From contig NZ_VSST01000042.1 of the NCBI RefSeq assembly GCF_019402665.1, positions 1 through 64,000 of the forward strand: a stretch of 64,000 nucleotides of DNA. Direction: 5' to 3'. Shown here piece after piece: positions 34,287 through 43,790 of the stretch; the first letter of the stretch is position 1, and each line of letters starts with the position of its first letter. The translations under genes and the position numbers were made by a program. Source of the DNA: Bradyrhizobium canariense. GTDB taxonomy: Bacteria > Pseudomonadota > Alphaproteobacteria > Rhizobiales > Xanthobacteraceae. The notes beneath the pieces are model-generated. The model saw only the letters and a list, made by a program, of their open reading frames with translations, was not told the origin of the DNA and did no database searches.

Positions 34287-35741
34287 CTAGCGCTCCCGCA
34301 TGATCTCGTGCCGGTAACGCTGCAGCGGCGATAGCAGGTAGCTCAGGATGGTGCGCGAACCGGTCCTGATTTCGACGGTCACCGCCATTCCCGGGGACAG
34401 GTTGACGAGGCGGTCGTCCACCTGCATCTGGGTGCGATCGAGCGAGATACGGGCGCTGTAACTCAACTCCTGCCCGCTGGGCTCGCTGCTGTCGCGTTGC
34501 GTCGCGAGCGCACGGTCGCTCCCGCGCTCCTGCGGCCGGTCGCGGATGATGGCGTCCTGCGAGACGCTCACGACCCGGCCTGCGAGAAGCCCGTAGCGGG
34601 TGAAATTGAAAGTGTCGATCTTGATGGCGGCGCCCTGCCCGGCCTCGACAAATCCGATATCGCGGTTGGAGATCATCGCCTCGATCTCGAGCCGCGTATC
34701 GGTCGGCACGATCACCAGCAGCGACTGCGCGGGCGTGACCACGCCGCCCACAGTGTGGACCGCGAGCTGCTGCACGACGCCGTCGACTGGCGACGTCAGT
34801 TGCTGAAGCCTCGTCCTCTGCTGCGCCTTGATCAGATCGCGTGCGACGCCATTGGCCTTCTGTTCGCTCTTGGCAAGCTCGTCGGAGAGACTTTTCCTGT
34901 ACTCGGCCAAGGCCTGGATGCGAGTCTCCCGGATCGCGGCGACGGCCGCCTCGGCCTCCTTCAAGCGGCTGCTCTGGACGCGAAGCTCCTCCTGCTGCTC
35001 GATCTGGAGCTGGAGGGTCTCATAGTAGGTCAGCTTCGAGCCGATCTCCTTCTCCATCAGCGTCTTGCGAATCTCGACACGCTGCTGGGTGACCGGCAGC
35101 AACGCATCAAGCTTGTGAATCGTCGCCGCAATCGTCTGATGTTCGGCCTCCTTCTGCGCTTCCTGACGCGCCAGCGCCGCGAGCTTGGCCCTGTTCTCGC
35201 TGACCTGATTGGCGAGGAGCTGTCGCTGCGTCGCGACCAGCATGGGATCGGCGTCCTCTGGTACGACGAGATCGGCGGACACCTCTTCGCCGCCTGCCAA
35301 TGCGGCGCGGAGGCGCGCGACGTTGAGCCGCTCGGCCATGAGATCGTCGTGCAGACGATCGCGCTCCGCGGCGTTCACGGTCGGATCGAGCTCGATCAGC
35401 AGGTCGCCCGATTTGACCGATTGGCCGTCCTGCACGTGAATGGCGCGCACCACGCCGGTCTCGAACGGCTGGACCACCTTGCTTCGCCCGCTCGACACGA
35501 CCTTGCCGGTTGCGGAGGCCACGATGTCGATCGTGCCCCAGGCCGACCAGGCCATCGCCGCGCAGACAAGCAGCATCAGGACCATGGCGATGGCGCGGCC
35601 GATCGGCGATGGCGGTGTTTCCGTGATTTCCAGCGCCGCCGGCAGGAAGGCGACTTCCTCGGCGCCCCGCCCCTTTCCATTCCGGAACGGGATCACGGTC
35701 TGCTCCGGCCGAGCGGCCGGCACAGCGCTAGCCGACCTCAT
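34287..35741 (-). CDS. HlyD-type membrane fusion (adaptor) protein of a type I secretion system
   Basis: Bridges the inner-membrane ABC exporter and an outer-membrane TolC channel. It has 484 residues from the ATG at 35741, which has GGGAGG five bases upstream and overlaps the end of the exporter gene by 14 bases. There is one transmembrane helix (IAMVLMLLVCAAMAWSAW, about 50-70), a lipoyl-like half-motif (GVVRAIHVQDGQSVKSGDLL), a long coiled coil (about 125-310), then the second lipoyl half and a beta-barrel (TSPVDGVVQQL) and the HlyD-family C-terminal segment VNLSPGMAVTVEIRTGSRTI. No TolC-like gene is in the window. Confidence 0.93.
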   Translation of the reverse strand: MRSASAVPAARPEQTVIPFRNGKGRGAEEVAFLPAALEITETPPSPIGRAIAMVLMLLVCAAMAWSAWGTIDIVASATGKVVSSGRSKVVQPFETGVVRAIHVQDGQSVKSGDLLIELDPTVNAAERDRLHDDLMAERLNVARLRAALAGGEEVSADLVVPEDADPMLVATQRQLLANQVSENRAKLAALARQEAQKEAEHQTIAATIHKLDALLPVTQQRVEIRKTLMEKEIGSKLTYYETLQLQIEQQEELRVQSSRLKEAEAAVAAIRETRIQALAEYRKSLSDELAKSEQKANGVARDLIKAQQRTRLQQLTSPVDGVVQQLAVHTVGGVVTPAQSLLVIVPTDTRLEIEAMISNRDIGFVEAGQGAAIKIDTFNFTRYGLLAGRVVSVSQDAIIRDRPQERGSDRALATQRDSSEPSGQELSYSARISLDRTQMQVDDRLVNLSPGMAVTVEIRTGSRTILSYLLSPLQRYRHEIMRER

Positions 35742-37860
35742 AAATGCCTCCCTGGAGACGATGCAGGGCGGCATAGCGCCCGCCGGTCTTGATCAGCGCA
35801 TCATGCGTGCCGTCCTCGACCAGACGGCCGCGTTCCAGGGTGAAGATGCGATCGGCGCCGCGGACGGTGGACAGACGGTGCGCGATGATCAGGACCGTGC
35901 GGCCTTTCGCGATCTCCTTCATGTTGTCATGGATGATCCGCTCGCTTTCATAGTCGAGCGCGCTGGTGGCTTCGTCGAAGATCAGGATCCGGGGATTGCC
36001 CACCAGCGCGCGGGCGATCGCGATGCGCTGGCGCTGCCCGCCCGAGAGCGTTGAGCCGCGCTCGCCGACCACCGTATCGTAGCCCTCGGGGAGCTCCAGA
36101 ATGAAATCATGCGCGCCCGCCAGCTTCGCCGCGTCGATAATGCGGTCCATCGGCAGGCTCGGATCGGCCAGCGCGATGTTGTCGCGCACCGACCGGTTGA
36201 ACAGCATGTTGTCCTGGAGCACGATTCCGATCTGCCGACGGAGCCCGGCCGGGTCGGTCGTCATCAGATCCATTCCGTCGACCAGCACGCGGCCGCCTTG
36301 CGGAACGTAGAGCCGCTGCACCAGCTTGGCGAAGGTGCTTTTGCCCGAGCCGGACGATCCGACGATGCCGACGGTTTGTCCGGCTGGAATCTCGAATGAG
36401 ACATCGTGCAGGATCTCCGGCCCATCGAGGCGGTAGCGGAAGGAGACGTGCTCGAAGCGGATGTTGCCCCGGATCGGCGGCAGCCCCGCGCGGGCGGCGG
36501 AGTAAGCCGGCTCCGCCGCGCTGTTGAGGATGTCGCCGAGCCGCGCGATCGACAGCCGCGCCTGATGAAAATCCTGCCAGACTTGCGCGAGCCGCAGCAC
36601 CGGGGCCGACACCCGCCCCGCGAAGATGTTGAAGGCCACGAGCTCGCCGACGGTCAGTGCGTCACCGATCACCAGCCTGGCGCCGACATAGAGAATGCCG
36701 GCAGTGACGACCTTGCTGACGAGCTGCACGAGCTGGCTTGCCGTGTTGCCGAGACTGGTGACACCGAAGCTCGCCGAGACGTAGCCGGCGAGCTGCTCTT
36801 CCCAGCGGCGCTGCATCTGCGGCTCGACCGCCATCGCCTTCAGCGTTTCGATGCCGCTAACGCTCTCGACCAGGAAGGCCTGGTTCTCGGCGCCGCGGCG
36901 GAATTTCTCGTCCAGCCTGCGGCGAAACAGCGGCGTCGCCACGGCCGAGATCGCGATGTAGAACGGGAACGACGCCAGCACGATGAAGCTCATCTGCGCC
37001 GAATAGGCGAACATCACCGCGAGGAACACCGAGGTGAAGACCATGTCGATGAGAAGCGTCAACGACGAGCTGGTGATGAAATTGCGGATGTTCTCGAGCT
37101 CACGGACCCGCGCCACGGAATCGCCGACGCGCCTGGCCTGAAACCAGGCCATCGGCAGCGCCAGCAGATGGTGAAACAGACGTGCCCCGAGCTCCACGTC
37201 GATGCGGTTGGTCGTGTGCGCAAACAGGTAATTGCGCAGGATCCCGAGCACGGTGTCGAACAGGGAGACGACGACGAGGCCGATGACGAGAACGTCGAGC
37301 GTAGACAGCGAGCGGTGTACCAGCACCTTGTCAATCACGACCTGGAAGAACAGCGGCGAGACCAGCGCAAAAAGCTGGAGGAAGAACGAAGCCGCCAGCA
37401 CCTCGCCCAGCAGCCGCCGGTATTTGCCGATCGCGCCGATGAACCAGGTGATATCGAAATGCCGTCCGAGGTCTGACAGCCCGGCGCGCCGGACCATCAG
37501 GATCAAGCCGCCGTCCCAGATCGCGCACAGCTCGTCGCGATCCATCAGCACCGGGCGCTGCGCCTCCGGAGACTGCACCAGCACCTTGTCGGCGGAGGCC
37601 TTTGCGATGACCATGAAGCCGCCGTCCCGCAGCATTGCGATCGCAGGCAGCGGAGTGTCCGACAGACGGCTCCACTGTGTGCGATAGGTTCTGGCTTTAA
37701 GTCCGAGAGACCTGGCGCAGCGGACGATATCCGCTGCGCCGAAGCTTGCCGCGCCCAGCCGGTGCCTGAGCTGCGCGCGATCGGCCGCAACACCTTGCAG
37801 ATGCAGCAGCGTCAGCAACGCATCGAGCCCCGTATCGGAGGAGACCGCGTTGGTCATCAT
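35728..37860 (-). CDS. type I secretion ABC exporter with inactive C39-like domain
   Basis: A 710-residue HlyB/PrtD-type exporter. The N-terminal C39-like domain (about 1-130) lacks the catalytic cysteine normally found in a QxxxxxC motif, as in HlyB where this domain only binds substrate. About six transmembrane helices span 155-440. The NBD has GSSGSGKSTFAKL (about 507), LSGGQRQRIAIARAL and ILIFDEATSALD, followed by the AHRLSTV switch. It is preceded by the RTX gene (29-base gap) and overlaps the adaptor gene, so the three form one operon and the RTX protein is the likely cargo. Confidence 0.95.
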   Translation of the reverse strand: MMTNAVSSDTGLDALLTLLHLQGVAADRAQLRHRLGAASFGAADIVRCARSLGLKARTYRTQWSRLSDTPLPAIAMLRDGGFMVIAKASADKVLVQSPEAQRPVLMDRDELCAIWDGGLILMVRRAGLSDLGRHFDITWFIGAIGKYRRLLGEVLAASFFLQLFALVSPLFFQVVIDKVLVHRSLSTLDVLVIGLVVVSLFDTVLGILRNYLFAHTTNRIDVELGARLFHHLLALPMAWFQARRVGDSVARVRELENIRNFITSSSLTLLIDMVFTSVFLAVMFAYSAQMSFIVLASFPFYIAISAVATPLFRRRLDEKFRRGAENQAFLVESVSGIETLKAMAVEPQMQRRWEEQLAGYVSASFGVTSLGNTASQLVQLVSKVVTAGILYVGARLVIGDALTVGELVAFNIFAGRVSAPVLRLAQVWQDFHQARLSIARLGDILNSAAEPAYSAARAGLPPIRGNIRFEHVSFRYRLDGPEILHDVSFEIPAGQTVGIVGSSGSGKSTFAKLVQRLYVPQGGRVLVDGMDLMTTDPAGLRRQIGIVLQDNMLFNRSVRDNIALADPSLPMDRIIDAAKLAGAHDFILELPEGYDTVVGERGSTLSGGQRQRIAIARALVGNPRILIFDEATSALDYESERIIHDNMKEIAKGRTVLIIAHRLSTVRGADRIFTLERGRLVEDGTHDALIKTGGRYAALHRLQGGIYEVG

Positions 37861-37889
37861 GAGCGTTCTCCGGGCCGATGCGGCCGGCT

Positions 37890-40733
37890 TCAGGCGTGCT
37901 GGGGCGGTGCGAGCACCTGGCTCTGCGTCGCGTGCGGATCGGGCAGCGGCATCTCGCCGTTCCCCTCACCTGCCGGGACGAAGCTGGCCGCCATGGCCTG
38001 GTTGAGCAGCATCGCGGCCGCAAACGCTCCGCCCTGGATGACGACGTTGTTGCCGGTGCCGCCGTCCAGGATGTCGAGGCCGCCGCCGCCGATCAGCACG
38101 TCATCACCGGCACCACCCGCCAGCGAGTCGTTGCCCGGGCTGCCGATCAGCACATCGTCGCCGTTGCCGCCATTGGCAACGAGCTGGATGCCGCTGTGCA
38201 AGCCGGAAGCCGTGATGACGTCGTCGCCATCGAGACCGTTGATAACGATCCTGTCGCCCGCGCCGGCATCGGTGATGTTGATGTCCTGGCCAAGCCCCGA
38301 CACCGTGATGATGCCGTCGTGCTCGGTCACCGTGATGACGTCGTTGCCACCGGTTGCGTTGATGGTCACGGTATCCGCGGCGCCGTCATTGGCGCCGAGA
38401 TCGAGGTCGACCTGGCTGACGCCGGTGCCGGAGAGGTCACCGACGGTAATGTTGTCGGCACCGCCGAGAGCATTGAAGTCGACATGTTCGACCCCGTTCA
38501 GGTCCATCGCAATGGCGGCGACATCTCGCGTGAACAGCACCCGACCGCCATTGGCCGAGATATTGATGTTCTCGCTGATATTGGCGCCGTTGAATGCCAG
38601 CGTGTCGGTGCCCTTCCCGCCTTCGACGGTGTCGCTGCCGTCGCCGGGATTCCACACGAAGGTGTCGTCGCCCGCACCCAGATTGGCGAAATCGTTGCCG
38701 CGTCCCCCGTTCACCACGTCATTGCCGGCACTGCCGATGATGGTGTCGTTGCCGTCGCCGCCATTGATGTTGAGGCTGAACGACTGTCCCGCCTTGATGG
38801 AAGACGCATCGATGACGTCATTGCCTTGTCCGCCGTTGATGCCGAGCACATCACCGGCGTCCGCGTGTGCAATCGTCACCTGCGCAGCGAGGCCGTTGAC
38901 CACGATCGATCCGCCGGCGGTCACGACCGATATGTTGTCGTCACCGTTCGTGCCGTTCACGGTCACGCGGTCCGCCGCTCCGTCGCCGCTCTGGCTGCCG
39001 GGGCCGGCGCTGAGGTCGATGGCAACCTGCGCGATTCCAGTCCCGGTCAGATCGTTGACCGTGATGTTGTCGGCGCCGCCTGCTGCCGCGATCTGCACGT
39101 GCTCGACGCCAGCGAGGTCCATGACGATAGCACCGACGTCACGGGTGAGAAGCGCACGGGTTCCGTTCGCCGAGACCGACATGTTCTCGGCCACGTTGGC
39201 GCCGTTAAACACCAGCGTATCGGTTCCCGCGCCGCCTTCGACGACGTCGCTGCCGTCACCGGGATTCCACGTGAAGATGTCGTCGCCTGCGCCAAGAAGC
39301 GCGACGTCATTGCCGCGGCCGCCGATGACCTTGTCGTTGCCGTCGCCGCCGATCAGGGTGTCGGCGCCCTGGCTGCCGGTGATGGTGTCGTTGCCCGCGC
39401 CGCCGTCGATGGTCAGCCCGATCGCCGCGCCGAGCGTGGATGCATCGATGACGTCGTTGCCGCCGAGCGCCTGAACGACCAGCCGATCGTTGCCGGCCTC
39501 TGCATTTGCGATCGTCACGAGCTCCGGCAGCCCCGTGACCGTGACCGTTGTGCCCGTGGCTGTGACCTCGATGTGCTGATTGCCGTTGCTGCCGTTGACG
39601 GTCACCGTGTCAGCTGCGCCGTCGCCTTGCGTCCCTCCCGGAACGGCTCCGAGATCAACCAGCACCTGCTTGACGCCGGTCCCGGTGAGGTCGCCGACGG
39701 TGATGTTGTCGGCCCCGCCCCGCGCATCGAATTCGATCTGCTCGACGCTGTTGAGATCCATCGTGATGTTGGCGACATCGCGGGTGAAGCGCACCCGGCC
39801 GCCATTGGCCGAGATGTCGATGGTCTCGTTGATGTTGGCGCCATTGAAAAGCAGCTTGTCGCTGCCCGATCCGCCTTCGACCGTGTCGCTGCCGTCACCG
39901 GGATTCCAGATGAAAGTGTCGTCGCCACTCCCGAGCTGGGCGACGTCGTTGCCGCGTCCGCCATTGACGATGTCGTCCCCGCTGCCGCCGATGATGAGGT
40001 CGTTGCCATCGCCGCCGGTAATCCTGTCGTTGCCGGCGCCGCCATCGAGCGTCAGCGAGATCAGGCTGCCGAGCCCGTTGCCCGCGGTGATGACATCGTC
40101 GCCGCCCCCACCGTGCAGGACGAGATTTTCCGTCGTGCCGATGTCGAGCGAGAACGGCACCGCGCCCGTCCCGTCGAGCCGCACGCGGGTGCCGTTCGCC
40201 GTGATCGTGAACGTCTCGGCGGCGTTGCTTCCGTTGACCTGAGCCGTATCGTTGCCCTCACCACCCTCGAACAGGTTGGTGCCGCCGCCCGGATTCCAGA
40301 CCATGACATCGTCGCCGGCCTCGCCGAACAGCTGATTGTCGCCGCTGCCGCCGTCCAGGACGTCGTTACCCGCTCCGCCGAACAGCAGATCGTTGCCGCC
40401 GCCCTTGATCAAATCGTTGCCGGCCTGACCAAACAGGAGATCGGCTCCCGAGCCGCCCGTGATCCTGTCATTGCCGTCGCCGCCGAAGATGTGCACCGCC
40501 GGCATCGGGCCGTGGCATTCGTCGACGGTGATCGTGTCGTCACCGCCTTGACCGAAGATGTCGATCGCAGTGGTGTTGTCGACGGTGGGTTCGCCACCAA
40601 CCGTTTTCACGTGCCCGTTATTGACCAGGATGCGGCCGGACTTGTCGCGACTTATCACAAGGCCGTTATTCGCGCTGTCGCCGAAAATGGTGAGCTGCCC
40701 CGTAACCGGGGAAAACACAGAGGTAATGGACAT
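37890..40733 (-). CDS. RTX calcium-binding repeat protein, predicted type I secretion cargo
   Basis: 947 residues with no signal peptide, very rich in Gly, Asp and Asn and almost without Lys or Cys. GGxGxDxxx nonapeptides occur throughout (for example GGDGNDRITGG, GGAGNDVLDGG), which in this family form calcium-bound parallel beta-rolls after export. A larger pattern is visible: WNPG followed by an ISANGxRVxxTRDV segment and GGADNITVxDLTGTG recurs at about residues 146, 276, 489 and 694. The C-terminus (about 910-947) has hydrophobic AAAMLLNQAMAASFV and then a Pro-rich tail, the probable secretion signal. AAGGA lies upstream of the ATG. Enzyme or adhesin domains are not visible, so a surface or matrix role is only inferred. 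Confidence 0.93.
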   Translation of the reverse strand: MSITSVFSPVTGQLTIFGDSANNGLVISRDKSGRILVNNGHVKTVGGEPTVDNTTAIDIFGQGGDDTITVDECHGPMPAVHIFGGDGNDRITGGSGADLLFGQAGNDLIKGGGNDLLFGGAGNDVLDGGSGDNQLFGEAGDDVMVWNPGGGTNLFEGGEGNDTAQVNGSNAAETFTITANGTRVRLDGTGAVPFSLDIGTTENLVLHGGGGDDVITAGNGLGSLISLTLDGGAGNDRITGGDGNDLIIGGSGDDIVNGGRGNDVAQLGSGDDTFIWNPGDGSDTVEGGSGSDKLLFNGANINETIDISANGGRVRFTRDVANITMDLNSVEQIEFDARGGADNITVGDLTGTGVKQVLVDLGAVPGGTQGDGAADTVTVNGSNGNQHIEVTATGTTVTVTGLPELVTIANAEAGNDRLVVQALGGNDVIDASTLGAAIGLTIDGGAGNDTITGSQGADTLIGGDGNDKVIGGRGNDVALLGAGDDIFTWNPGDGSDVVEGGAGTDTLVFNGANVAENMSVSANGTRALLTRDVGAIVMDLAGVEHVQIAAAGGADNITVNDLTGTGIAQVAIDLSAGPGSQSGDGAADRVTVNGTNGDDNISVVTAGGSIVVNGLAAQVTIAHADAGDVLGINGGQGNDVIDASSIKAGQSFSLNINGGDGNDTIIGSAGNDVVNGGRGNDFANLGAGDDTFVWNPGDGSDTVEGGKGTDTLAFNGANISENINISANGGRVLFTRDVAAIAMDLNGVEHVDFNALGGADNITVGDLSGTGVSQVDLDLGANDGAADTVTINATGGNDVITVTEHDGIITVSGLGQDINITDAGAGDRIVINGLDGDDVITASGLHSGIQLVANGGNGDDVLIGSPGNDSLAGGAGDDVLIGGGGLDILDGGTGNNVVIQGGAFAAAMLLNQAMAASFVPAGEGNGEMPLPDPHATQSQVLAPPQHA
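38100..40300 (-). repeat. four recurring modules inside the RTX gene
   Basis: The bases encoding WNPG (CCGGATTCCA on the plus strand) recur at 40289, 39899, 39260 and 38645. The spacings are about 390, 639 and 615 bases, i.e. about 130, 213 and 205 residues. The last three modules are very similar over nearly their full length; the first is shorter and more divergent. Confidence 0.85.
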
Positions 40734-41170
40734 CCAAATGATCCTTCCGACCTAGCCCCTCCCTTCGATGCGTAGCAGCCGCGCACATGACATTCTTGAA
40801 CCGTTGCTTGAGACGCGCGTGATTATTCTGGAGATTTCCTCCAGTTTTGCTTCGGGGCAGTTTTCGAAAGCGAATGCGAAGGCTCTCTCATCACGAATCG
40901 CGTGATCACGGATCACGCGTAACGCCCCCGTGACTTTCAACGCGCGCGGAAAAACGCGGCTCGAGGCAATGAAGACGCTTTGGGCGAAGGTCGGCATCCG
41001 CGATGTCGAAACTCGCGAACAAGATCGCCGGCGAGCGAGAACGGAGAGGTCACGATTCACGCCCGCCCATCGCAATCAATGGATGCAAAATCGCTTGACG
41101 ATAGGGGCAAGCATGCGCGGCCGATCGCAGCGACAGCTGCAACCAGCATCAGGGCAAAAGGCCAAACCCG
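40734..41170. other. 437-base promoter region upstream of the RTX operon, no convincing gene
   Basis: Frames on both strands here are short and lack coding character or ribosome-binding sites. The stretch is less GC-rich near the RTX start (about 40760-40870) and holds the dyad at 40899. It must contain the promoter of the RTX-exporter-adaptor operon and lies beyond the stop of the lipoprotein gene. Confidence 0.5.
40899..40919. promoter_or_regulatory. perfect 9-base dyad upstream of the RTX operon
   Basis: CGCGTGATC-ACG-GATCACGCG is an exact palindrome 166 bases before the RTX start, with further GATCACG copies around it (for example ATCACGAATCGCG). It is a candidate binding site for a dimeric regulator of the secretion operon. 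Confidence 0.5.
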
Positions 41171-41704
41171 TTACGCCGCCGACTTCTTCTTCGGCTTCGG
41201 CTTGGTCGCCTTCGGCATGACCGGCGCCTCCGGCGTGCCCTCGATCGAGGACAGGCGGCCGGCCGTGAAGGTGTAGATGCCGGCGCGCGGACCGGTCGTC
41301 CAGGTCACGACCGCAACGCGCCTGCCGGCGGCATCACCGGAGAGGTTGACGCTCGAGGGCGCGCCGATGCCGCGCACCACATCGCATTCGGTGTGGCCGA
41401 GCGCGACGGTGCCGCCCATGGGAGCCGGCGCGGTCGTCGACGCATTCGCATCAGCCGGCCCGGGCGGCGGCGCCATGCCGGCACAAGCCCCGTCGGCGCT
41501 GACCAGATCCTCGGCCCCAACCGGCTTGTCGGGGGTTAGCGGCGGCGACTCGATCGAGATGCTTTTGATGAACAGGCGGCTGGGCGTGTTGAACCACTGG
41601 GCATCCCTGGACAACAGATCGGTCCCGCCCGAACAGCCCGCGACCAGCGGGGCTATGGCCGCCAACGCAACTATGAGCGAGCTGGGAAGCTTTTGATGTC
41701 GCAC
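41171..41704 (-). CDS. exported lipoprotein of unknown function
   Basis: 177 residues with a lipoprotein signal peptide: basic start MRHQKLPSS, hydrophobic core and lipobox LVAGC with Cys24 as the lipid site. The mature part starts SGGTDLLSRDAQWF and contains a Pro/Ala-rich linker (about 75-100), then GHTECDVVRGIGAPSSVNLS and VVTWTTGPRAGIYTFTAGRL, a small beta-rich domain somewhat like BamE/SmpA folds. It ends in a Lys-rich tail KPKPKKKSAA. The BamE-like resemblance is a pattern guess. It is upstream of nothing obvious; holC lies 127 bases before it on the same strand. Confidence 0.8.
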   Translation of the reverse strand: MRHQKLPSSLIVALAAIAPLVAGCSGGTDLLSRDAQWFNTPSRLFIKSISIESPPLTPDKPVGAEDLVSADGACAGMAPPPGPADANASTTAPAPMGGTVALGHTECDVVRGIGAPSSVNLSGDAAGRRVAVVTWTTGPRAGIYTFTAGRLSSIEGTPEAPVMPKATKPKPKKKSAA

Positions 41705-41831
41705 GATAAACTAATTTCCCCGAGTGAAGGATCGGCCCTAAGCAATTGTACCAACACCACTTTGCGGCACGAAGGTGACAAAAGCCATCATCCCCCGAAA
41801 AGTGCAAATTATCATTAATTGCGAGCGACCG

Positions 41832-42284
41832 CTAATTCCGCTTCTGCCATCGGCCCCGCTCGTCGGCCTGCCAATAGGTGACATCAAATCCCCGCGCCTT
41901 GCAATCCGTCCAGGCGCTGCGGGCGAACGCAAGTGCGTCCGGATCGTCCCCGTCGAACAGCAGCACCATGCGCTCATAGCCCTGCGCGTCCTGCGGCAGC
42001 GCGGCGTTGTCGACGAGGAAGCGGACATTGGCACCGTTCGGATTGTCATCCTCGACCGCCAGCACGATCGGCTGTTCGGCGGCGTCGCTCACCCGCCAGG
42101 TCGCGTGCGGCAGGAAGGAATCGTCGCGATAGGTCCACAAATGGGCGTCGAGCGCATCGGCGCGCTCCGGCGAAGTCGACTGCACCACGACGCGCCAGCC
42201 GCGCTCGAGCGATTTCTCGAGAAGGGGCGGCAACACGTTCTCCACCGTCATGTTTTGCAGATGGTAGAAAAGGACTTCAGTCAT
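41832..42284 (-). CDS. holC: DNA polymerase III chi subunit
   Basis: Links the clamp-loader complex to single-strand-binding protein. It has 150 residues starting MTEVLFYHLQNMTVENVLP and the family blocks LLEKSLERGWRVVVQ, LDAHLWTYRDDSFLPH and VLLFDGDDPDALAFARSAW. It starts 6 bases after the pepA stop codon, the usual alphaproteobacterial pepA-holC pairing. Confidence 0.94.
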   Translation of the reverse strand: MTEVLFYHLQNMTVENVLPPLLEKSLERGWRVVVQSTSPERADALDAHLWTYRDDSFLPHATWRVSDAAEQPIVLAVEDDNPNGANVRFLVDNAALPQDAQGYERMVLLFDGDDPDALAFARSAWTDCKARGFDVTYWQADERGRWQKRN

Positions 42285-42290
42285 CTCGGG

Positions 42291-43790
42291 TCATTTGCGC
42301 TCGTAATGGTCGGCGACCAGACGGTCGAGCAAGCGAACGCCATAGCCACTTCCCCAGCTGTGGTTGATGTCGGTCTTCGGCGCGCCCATGGCGGTCCCGG
42401 CGATATCGAGATGCGCCCAAGGCGTGCCGTCCACGAAGCGCTGGAGGAACTGCGCCGCGGTGATCGAGCCGCCATGGCGTCCGCCGGTGTTCTTCATGTC
42501 GGCGAACTGGGAGTCGATCAGCTTGTCGTATTCGGGGCCAAGCGGCAGGCGCCAGACCTTCTCGCCGCTCTCGATGCCGGCCGCCAGCAGCCGCTCGGCA
42601 AGCTCGTCATTGTTGGAGAACATGCCGGCATGCTCGGTGCCGAGCGCGACCACGATGGCGCCGGTCAACGTCGCCAGATCCACCATGAATTTCGGCTTGG
42701 TTTTCTTGGCGACGTACCAGAGCACATCGGCAAGCACCAGGCGGCCTTCCGCGTCGGTGTTGATGATCTCGATGGTCTGTCCCGACATCGAGGTGACGAT
42801 GTCGCCCGGGCGCTGCGCGTTGCCGTCCGGCATGTTCTCGACGAGGCCGATGGCGCCGACGACGTTGACCTTGGCCTTGCGTGCGGCGAGCGCATGCATC
42901 AGGCCGACGACGCAGGCAGCGCCTCCCATGTCGCCCTTCATGTCCTCCATGCTGCCGGCCGGCTTGATCGAGATGCCGCCGGTGTCGAAGCAGACGCCCT
43001 TGCCGACGAAGGCAACCGGCGCCTCACCTTTCTTGCCGCCGTCCCAACGCATGATCACGGTGCGGCTCGGCCGCGCCGAGCCCTGGCCGACGCCGAGCAG
43101 CGCGCCCATGCCGAGCTTGTCCATCGCCTTGACGTCGAGCACCTCGATCTTGACGCCGAGCTTGCGGAGCAGGCCTGCGCGGCGCGCGAACTCCTCGGGA
43201 AAAAGCACGTTCGGCGGCTCGTTGACGAGGTCGCGCGCAATGATCACGCCGTCCACGATCGCAGCCGCCGATGCAAACGCCTTCTTCGCGACGACCACGT
43301 CGCCGACCGCAAACGAGACGTCGGCGCGCGTGCCGCCCTCCTCGCCGTCCTTCTTCTTGGTCTTGTAGCGGTCGAATTTGTAGGTGCGCAGCCGCAGGCC
43401 CGAGGCGATCGCGACCGCCTGCTCGCTCGTCATGGCGCCATTGGGCAGTTCCGCCATGATGGTCATGGCCGCCACCCCGGCCGGAAGCTTGCTCGCCGCC
43501 ACGCCGCCGAATTTGAGAAAGTCGTTCGCCTTCAGGCCGGCCGCCTTGCCGGCGCCGATCACGATCAGGCGGGTGGCCTTCACGCCCTCCGGCGCAAGGA
43601 TGTCGAGCGCAGCGCCGCTTTTGCCCTTGAAGGCGGCGGCGGTGGCCGCCCGCTTCACGAGTTCGGTGGCCCCGCCGAGGGCCTTGGCGGTCGCCGGGCC
43701 GAGCTTCAAGCTGTCGTCGCAGAACACGACCATGATGCCACGGACGGCGGCAGATAATGGAACGAAGCCGACCTTGATGGCATCGGACAT
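42291..43790 (-). CDS. pepA: leucyl aminopeptidase (M17)
   Basis: A dinuclear-zinc aminopeptidase of the cytosol, 499 residues. The C-terminal catalytic domain has KGVCFDTGGISIKP and the signature NTDAEGRLVL (about 345-354), with metal ligands Lys, Asp, Asp and Glu in these blocks; the bicarbonate-site Arg is in EGR. The N-terminal domain is less conserved, as usual. holC follows directly. The gene is divergent from the lptFG operon across 339 bases. Confidence 0.96.
   Translation of the reverse strand: MSDAIKVGFVPLSAAVRGIMVVFCDDSLKLGPATAKALGGATELVKRAATAAAFKGKSGAALDILAPEGVKATRLIVIGAGKAAGLKANDFLKFGGVAASKLPAGVAAMTIMAELPNGAMTSEQAVAIASGLRLRTYKFDRYKTKKKDGEEGGTRADVSFAVGDVVVAKKAFASAAAIVDGVIIARDLVNEPPNVLFPEEFARRAGLLRKLGVKIEVLDVKAMDKLGMGALLGVGQGSARPSRTVIMRWDGGKKGEAPVAFVGKGVCFDTGGISIKPAGSMEDMKGDMGGAACVVGLMHALAARKAKVNVVGAIGLVENMPDGNAQRPGDIVTSMSGQTIEIINTDAEGRLVLADVLWYVAKKTKPKFMVDLATLTGAIVVALGTEHAGMFSNNDELAERLLAAGIESGEKVWRLPLGPEYDKLIDSQFADMKNTGGRHGGSITAAQFLQRFVDGTPWAHLDIAGTAMGAPKTDINHSWGSGYGVRLLDRLVADHYERK

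Noticed and set aside
36406..37476. 356-codon plus-strand frame opposite the ABC exporter
   Set aside because: Shadow of the exporter gene with typical antisense Arg/Asp/His bias.
37878..40775. 965-codon open frame on the plus strand opposite the RTX gene
   Set aside because: It is an artefact of the repetitive GC-rich RTX coding sequence; the translation is low-complexity, lacks a ribosome-binding site and the minus strand has clear RTX motifs.
40752..41075. 107-codon minus-strand frame upstream of the RTX gene
   Set aside because: No ribosome-binding site; it spans the palindrome and promoter area and looks random.
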